From the NCBI GenBank assembly GCA_017165825.1, contig CM029384.1, positions 5,682,053 through 5,746,052 of the forward strand: 64,000 bases of DNA, read 5' to 3'. Below, one piece after another: positions 60,491-64,000 of the stretch. The stretch comes from Hepsetus odoe. Taxonomy: Eukaryota > Chordata > Actinopteri > Characiformes > Hepsetidae. Numbering within the stretch: the first letter of the stretch is position 1; each line of letters opens with the position of its first letter. Under the pieces are notes generated by a model. The model made no database searches. It was not told the origin of the DNA and saw only the letters and a list, made by a program, of their open reading frames with translations. The position numbers were made by a program, and so were the translations under genes.

Positions 60491-61080
60491 AATAAAGCTT
60501 TCTCCCATTGTTTTGACTAATACGGTAAGTTCCAAGTCTGATTCCTAATCCCAGTAACTTTGATTTAAATGCAGCAAAGACCAAAATATATCACCATACT
60601 GAATATATCAGATTTTAATCTAATTCTATTCAGCACATTACAGTGTTTCCCACAGATCTGTGCTGTGCTCTGGACGGTGGATATTGCAGTAAGACACTTA
60701 GAAGACACTGAGAGAGCAAAGCGTCTTAAACGTTAATACATGCCTATAAATGACAATGTTTCATGCATAATACATATTTACAGAGAAAACTGTTTTTCAG
60801 TGTCATCTTAAGAAATTCAAATTTGCCTCGATTAAATAATCAACTGGAGCCTTAAATTGCAAGCAGCCTCATTTAAGGCTACCTGCAGACAAACTGCTGA
60901 GGGATGCCCTTTCAGGCTTTTAATCCCCCAAAAAAGTACTCCGTCAAAGCTTAGCTAAAATAAGATTAGTGGAAGAACATCTCATTCCACACACACTGCC
61001 ATAGGTCAGCTAGTGTCAGTATCTTTGTAAAGTTAGGAACTAGGCCCTGTGTTAAGTCCCGATCATGGGGCCTAGTCCCT
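59130..61080. other. Intronic sequence without recognisable exons
   Basis: A (GT)n run lies at 60,451-60,488. The rest appears unique; no Kir-type coding segment was found. Confidence 0.45.
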
Positions 61081-61086
61081 AACCAC

Positions 61087-61226
61087 AACAGTGGCCTAAC
61101 GCTTAGAGACTAGGCCAACTGATTAAAGAGTTGCAGGTTTGAATCCTGGACCAGTTGGTTGCTCTGAGGTATCCTTGAGCAAGGTACCGTCCCCATCACT
61201 GCTCCCTGGGTGCTGTCTATGGCTGC
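61087..61226 (+). mobile_element. SINE family A, tail lost
   Basis: This is a forward head with an altered box A (GTGGCCTAACGCTTAG), GGTTTGAATCCTGGACC and GAGCAAGGTACCGTCCCC. Confidence 0.82.
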
Positions 61227-61267
61227 GTATATTTTACCGAGTTATGTTGTCTCAATGTAGGCTACAT

Positions 61268-61960
61268 CATCATCTTTCGGCTGCTCCCGTTTAGGTCCTG
61301 TTTAGCGGATCAACTGTCTCCATTTCTTCCGGTCCTCTGCATCTTCCTCCTTTAAACCAACCACCTGCATGTCCTCTCTCACCACGTCCATAAACCTTCT
61401 CTGTGGTCTTCCTCTTTTCCTCTTTTCCGTCAGCTCCATCTTCAACATCCTCCTCCAGATATAATCCTCGTCTCTCCTCTGCACATGTCCAAACCAGCAC
61501 AACCTCGCTTCTCCAACTTTGTCTCCAAACATCTAACCTGATCTGTCCCTCTAATATACTCATTTCTAATCCTGTCCATCCTCGTCACACCCAACGAACA
61601 TCTCAGCATCTTTAAATCTGACACCTCCAGCTCTGCCTCCTGTCTTTTCATCAGTGCTACTGTCTCCAACCCATACAACATAGCTGGTCTCACTACCATC
61701 CTGTAAACGCTTTTACTCTCACCGGTACCCATCTGTCACTAATCACTCCATCCACTCTTCTCCACCCATTCCAACCTGCCTGCACTCTATTCACCTCTCT
61801 TCCACACTCGTTGTTACACTGAACTGTTGATCCCAAGTATTTAAACTCCACCTTTGTCACCTCTACTCCCTGCATCCTAACCACTCCGCTTTCCTCCCTT
61901 TCATTCACACTCATGTATTCTGTCTTTGTCCTACTCACTTTCATTCCTCTCCTCTCTAGA
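61268..61960 (-). mobile_element. 5'-truncated LINE, end of the reverse transcriptase frame
   Basis: On the minus strand, pieces in different frames read in order KTEYMSVNERE, FKYLGSTVQCNNE, VVRPAMLYGLETVALMKRQE, MLRCSLGVTRMDRIRNEYIR, LCWFGHVQRRDEDYIWRRML and GRPQRRFMDVVREDM. This is the C-terminal part of a non-LTR retrotransposon polymerase. Frameshifts and the missing upstream domains show it is dead. The clade is not assigned. Confidence 0.88.
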
Positions 61961-62799
61961 GAAGTTCATGTCATGGTAATTTTAAATGTTTTTGTACAGA
62001 TATTTGAGATGATGCATGAAGTTTATTTGAATTACGTTAACCCATTAACTGCCAAATTTTTGGCAGTTTTAGTCCGATCCCCAAATAGAGATCATGGTTT
62101 TGAAAGGGTTAAGTACATTTTAGCAGAGAGCATTATATGTCAAAATTCTTGTAGTTCTGTTGGAGGATGGAGGTTACAGCATATTTTAAATGCACTGTTA
62201 AAACTGTTACATCATTTTACTATCATTTCTTTAGTGTGAAACAATTCAAAACTGATTCTTTTTTGACTGTTTTCCTCACTGATGGCAATAGCTATGGAGC
62301 CGACTGTATGTATTTAAATCCAGAAACATTAACTAGAAGAAATCCTGCTCTATCGTGCTACTAAGAATATCCGATTCCTTTTCCCAAGAACCTGAGCTGG
62401 AACCAAAAATATATCACACTCATTAAACTCCCAGAAGCTCGGATGCAGCACTTCAGCAGCGTTCGCTTCCCTGACTCTGCTGCTTCCTCTCCAGCTCCTC
62501 AGACCTTACCATTCACAATCCTTCTTTCCGTTATCTTTCATCTGCCACCCCCCTCAAACCTCTCGATACCTTCCACAGCTCTCTCTGCTTTTTCACGTGC
62601 TCTGTATGTGTTCCAGAATGAATGTGTGTGCGCAAGCGAGATGGGGGAAGGAGGTGACTGTAGGCTAGAATGAGCAGAGCAGAAGAAGAAACACTACAGC
62701 ACTGATGAAAAGAGCAGAGACGTGACAGAGGACAGACCGCTTTGCCATAAGTGGCTTTGTGATTCAGCAAAAACCAAAACGCATTTCACTCCACTTCAT

Positions 62800-63350
62800 A
62801 TAAACCACTCAACCATTATAATGTTCAAACCACCTGACTGATACTGTGTGGACTTTGCTTCTGAAACAGCTCTGATCTGCCTTTATGGTGGTTTAGACTT
62901 TTCCATTTACAGCATTTGGCAGATGCTCTTACCCTGAGTGTCTTCCATTTCCTAATTCCAGGGACAGTGTCCCTGGAGCAACTTGGTGTGAAGTGTTTTG
63001 CTCAGGAACCCAATGGTGATGGGGGAGTTGGGATCCGAACCTACGACCTTTGACTTGTTCTGTAGGCGAGAATCCAGCCACTAGACTGCCAACACCACTT
63101 TTGAGGGTGTGCTGTGACGTCTGCACCAAGACCAGCAGATCATTCAAGTCCTGTAAGAAGGTCTGATCCATGGAGGGAAAACCCCGTTCAATGGGTCAGA
63201 CCAGTGGTCCAGGACATCCCACAGACAGTTACTAGATTATAATCCGATCTTGGGAACTTGGAGACCAAATCACTCTCTTTATCATGTTCCTAAACTGTGT
63301 TTGCAGTGTGACAGGGCTCGTTATCCTGTTAAGGACACTGTCACTGTCAT
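62800..63350. mobile_element. Unclassified dispersed repeat interrupted by a SINE
   Basis: CCACTCAACCATTATAATGT and CAAACCACCTGACTGATACT, then after the SINE AAGACCAGCAGATCATTCAA, GTCCAGGACATCCCACAGAC and TTTGCAGTGTGACAGGGCTC resemble a common teleost repeat in which these phrases occur in this order (recalled). Confidence 0.5.
62901..63097 (-). mobile_element. SINE family B, nested
   Basis: This is a reverse copy with ATTTACAGCATTTGGCAGAT, a GGAGCAACTTGGTGTGAAG body and a head near CCACTAGACTGCCAACACC. Confidence 0.85.
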
Positions 63351-63409
63351 TTAACGCATCCAAACACACAGCAGGAGCAGGAGCAGGAGTGTGGGTGGCA
63401 GCAACTGCA

Positions 63410-63535
63410 CCCATTGAACAGTGTTAGGGACAGTACCTTGCTCAAGGGTAACCTACTGGTCTGGGACAGGAACCCATGATTCTCCAATCATGATGACAAT
63501 TCCCACCCACTAGGCCACCACTGCCTCATTAGTGA
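63410..63535 (-). mobile_element. SINE family A, head half
   Basis: This is a reverse copy with AGTACCTTGCTCAAGGGTAA and a head ending CCACCACTGCC. Confidence 0.82.
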
Positions 63536-64000
63536 AAAGTGACAACTTGTCACAGAGATGTCATGGAAACACCCTGCCCAGGTCCTAAGTCAGATTTATA
63601 GACTTATTTTTATGAATTACTAAAAATTATTCAAAGAAGGCGTAGAGGGTGGTGAGAGTTCCCCACCGAGTAAAATTCATAGTGAATTCCTGTTTACTCT
63701 TAGAACCAGCTTATTAGATAATTAGCATCAAGCAGAGAATGTCATAACATGCCATAGTGAGACTCAAACACATACTGAGCAGGAGATAATTGCTAAAGAA
63801 AGTTAATTATTCAGAACAGCTGATCATCTTTTAAGTTTTAAAAGCATTAATGAGCCACTTTGGGGTAAATAACTTGTCTAAAATGGCACAGACTCTGGAC
63901 ACTTAATCTGCCTAAATATCTTAGCAGCCCAACTCCTAACAGCCAATAGTTGGTAAGCATTTCACTTTGCTGCACTGCCACTGCAGATCATCCTCTTTCA

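Overview
This is a vertebrate nuclear window, almost certainly from a ray-finned (teleost) fish. The signs are split coding exons with GT/AG borders, a CpG-rich promoter, very long microsatellites ((TA)n, (GT)n, (GA)n), and dozens of tRNA-derived SINEs plus Tc1/mariner-type elements of kinds familiar from teleosts. The species cannot be named from the sequence. There are no bacterial operons, CRISPR arrays, rRNA genes or convincing tRNA genes.

Two genes can be recognised. (1) znf281, a Krüppel-type C2H2 transcription factor gene on the minus strand, spans about 40.2 kb down to 24.8 kb. It has a GC-rich untranslated first exon, an N-terminal coding exon (32.3-32.8 kb), a basic-linker exon, three small exons carrying the zinc fingers, and a 1.7-kb terminal exon. 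The spliced product is about 851 residues if one missing base in the N-terminal exon is allowed for. (2) The first coding exon of kcnj3 (GIRK1/Kir3.1, a G-protein-gated inward rectifier) lies on the plus strand at 50.1-50.8 kb. It covers the N-terminus, TM1, the pore with the TIGYG filter and TM2, but its frame is broken several times. The remaining kcnj3 exons are not in the window. The two genes are divergent, with starts about 10 kb apart.

Two weaker gene traces lie near the left edge. One is a minus-strand first exon with a signal-peptide-like start and a strong splice donor (about 3.27-3.39 kb). The other is a possible plus-strand terminal exon near 0.72-0.80 kb.

Layout: 0-16 kb is intergenic and SINE/MITE-rich; 16.3-19.1 kb is a repeat island with a 33-bp minisatellite and Tc1-like remnants; 19.8-24.3 kb is mostly unique sequence downstream of znf281; 24.3-40.2 kb is znf281; 40.2-41.2 kb is purine-rich; 41.2-48.9 kb is intergenic with candidate conserved blocks; 48.9-51.9 kb is a purine-rich tract in which the kcnj3 exon sits; 51.9-64 kb is kcnj3 intron 1 with SINEs, a Tc1 remnant inside a (TA)n array, a 60-bp palindrome and a LINE fragment.

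The main points to check are the single-base frame break in znf281, the multiply broken kcnj3 exon, the compound tandem repeat just after its splice donor, the 33-bp minisatellite made from a SINE-type promoter-box segment, a 46-bp perfect inverted repeat of a SINE head, and a nested SINE/MITE insertion.
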